12,712 nt of DNA from an uncultured Selenomonadales bacterium (GTDB lineage Bacteria > Bacillota > Negativicutes > Selenomonadales > Selenomonadaceae): assembly GCA_937877545.1 (NCBI GenBank), contig CALFJE010000006.1, positions 1 through 12,712 on the forward strand. The letters are read 5' to 3'. This document shows positions 12,210 through 12,712 of this stretch, in pieces. The position numbers and the translations under genes were made by a program. Below the pieces are notes generated by a model that was given only the letters and a program-made list of their open reading frames with translations, was not told the DNA's origin and ran no database searches. The stretch's first letter is position 1. Every line of letters begins with the position of its first letter.

Positions 12210-12712
12210 GTGTCTATTCAAATTTTTAAGCCAAAGTTCGCGGTCGAAGAATGCCTCGCGGAAATTCGGGAATGTTTGGATAAGGGCTGGACAGGGCTCG
12301 GCTTCAAGACCGTAGAATTTGAAAATGCCTGGAAGAATTATACCGATTTGCCGTTTGCCTACTACGTGAACTCTGCGACGGCGGGTTTGAATTTGGCGGT
12401 CGAAATTCTTAAGGAAAAACACGGCTGGAATGACGGTGACGAAATTATTTCCACGCCGATAACTTTTGTCTCGACGAATCACGCAATTTTAAAGGCAGGC
12501 TTAAAGGTGGTCTTCGCCGATATTGATGATACCATGTGTTTGAATCCCGCCTCTGTTCGCGAACGCATTTCGGAACATACTCGCGCCGTCATGTTCGTCG
12601 GTATCGGCGGAAATATCGGGCACTATTACGAGATTGTCGACCTTTGCCGCGAACACAACTTGACGCTGATCCTCGACGCCGCTCACATGTCGGGTACCAG
12701 AGTAATGACGCG
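12210..12712 (+). CDS. DegT/DnrJ/EryC1-family sugar aminotransferase (3' truncated by window)
   Basis: The first 167 codons of a PLP-dependent aminotransferase that makes amino sugars from nucleotide-linked ketosugars. GTG 12210 has GGAGG (12196-12200) 9 nt upstream. The frame stays open to the window end. Family features are VNSATAGLNLAVEIL (53-67, phosphate-binding turn), DEIISTPITFVSTNHAIL (77-94), VVFADID (100-106) and LILDAAH (153-159), with Asp156 the expected contact to the PLP pyridine nitrogen and His159 in the usual place. The Schiff-base lysine would lie beyond the window. Similar enzymes act in legionaminic, pseudaminic, perosamine and viosamine pathways; this fragment does not decide which. 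It is surely co-transcribed with the glycosyltransferase. Confidence 0.92.
   Translation, partial: MSIQIFKPKFAVEECLAEIRECLDKGWTGLGFKTVEFENAWKNYTDLPFAYYVNSATAGLNLAVEILKEKHGWNDGDEIISTPITFVSTNHAILKAGLKVVFADIDDTMCLNPASVRERISEHTRAVMFVGIGGNIGHYYEIVDLCREHNLTLILDAAHMSGTRVMT

Overview
The window looks like chromosomal DNA from a diderm Firmicute of the Negativicutes, most likely Selenomonadaceae. Three things point there: lipid A and outer-membrane genes (lpxD, an LpxL-type acyltransferase, three OmpH/Skp-like proteins) with Gram-positive-style strong Shine-Dalgarno sites; a flagellin relic whose surviving C-terminus and glycine-rich 'GGTFT' insert resemble Selenomonas-type flagellins; and frequent TTG/GTG starts. 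No RNA gene, insertion sequence or CRISPR array was seen. The lineage is an inference from gene content, since no search could be run.

Layout. (1) 1-363, + strand: the last 23 codons of an unknown gene, a bidirectional terminator, then a degenerate second copy of that gene's 3' end. (2) 341-5361, - strand: an envelope cluster, in transcription order ompH-like 1, ompH-like 2 (long coiled coil), ompH-like 3 (lipoprotein), lpxD, a secreted Arg/Glu-repeat and polyproline protein, an LpxL-type acyltransferase and an M23 peptidase. A near-consensus promoter precedes the first gene, and a terminator plus a second promoter separate the last two genes from the rest. (3) 5362-6732: a divergent M48 periplasmic metalloprotease with its own good promoter and a bidirectional terminator. 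Skp chaperones, a BepA-like protease, lipid A enzymes and a murein peptidase make this an outer-membrane assembly and quality-control neighbourhood.

(4) 6747-9147, - strand: an intact LysR regulator, whose divergent promoter, Shine-Dalgarno and ATG now lead nowhere, because a decayed flagellin pseudogene lies immediately beyond on the opposite strand. It needs at least five frame changes to read and has lost most of its N-terminal domain. (5) 9271-11104, + strand: two tandem DUF805 membrane proteins, then a separately promoted pair of unrecognised small proteins that may be distant paralogues of each other; this pair is the best candidate for something undescribed. (6) 11115-12712, + strand: a new transcription unit, visibly richer in A+T, with a GT-B-like glycosyltransferase and the first 167 codons of a DegT/DnrJ/EryC1 sugar aminotransferase. 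It looks like the start of a surface-polysaccharide or flagellin-glycan locus.

Gene starts were moved from the longest open frame where Shine-Dalgarno position, promoter position and signal peptide agreed; this affects eight genes and is explained in each entry.
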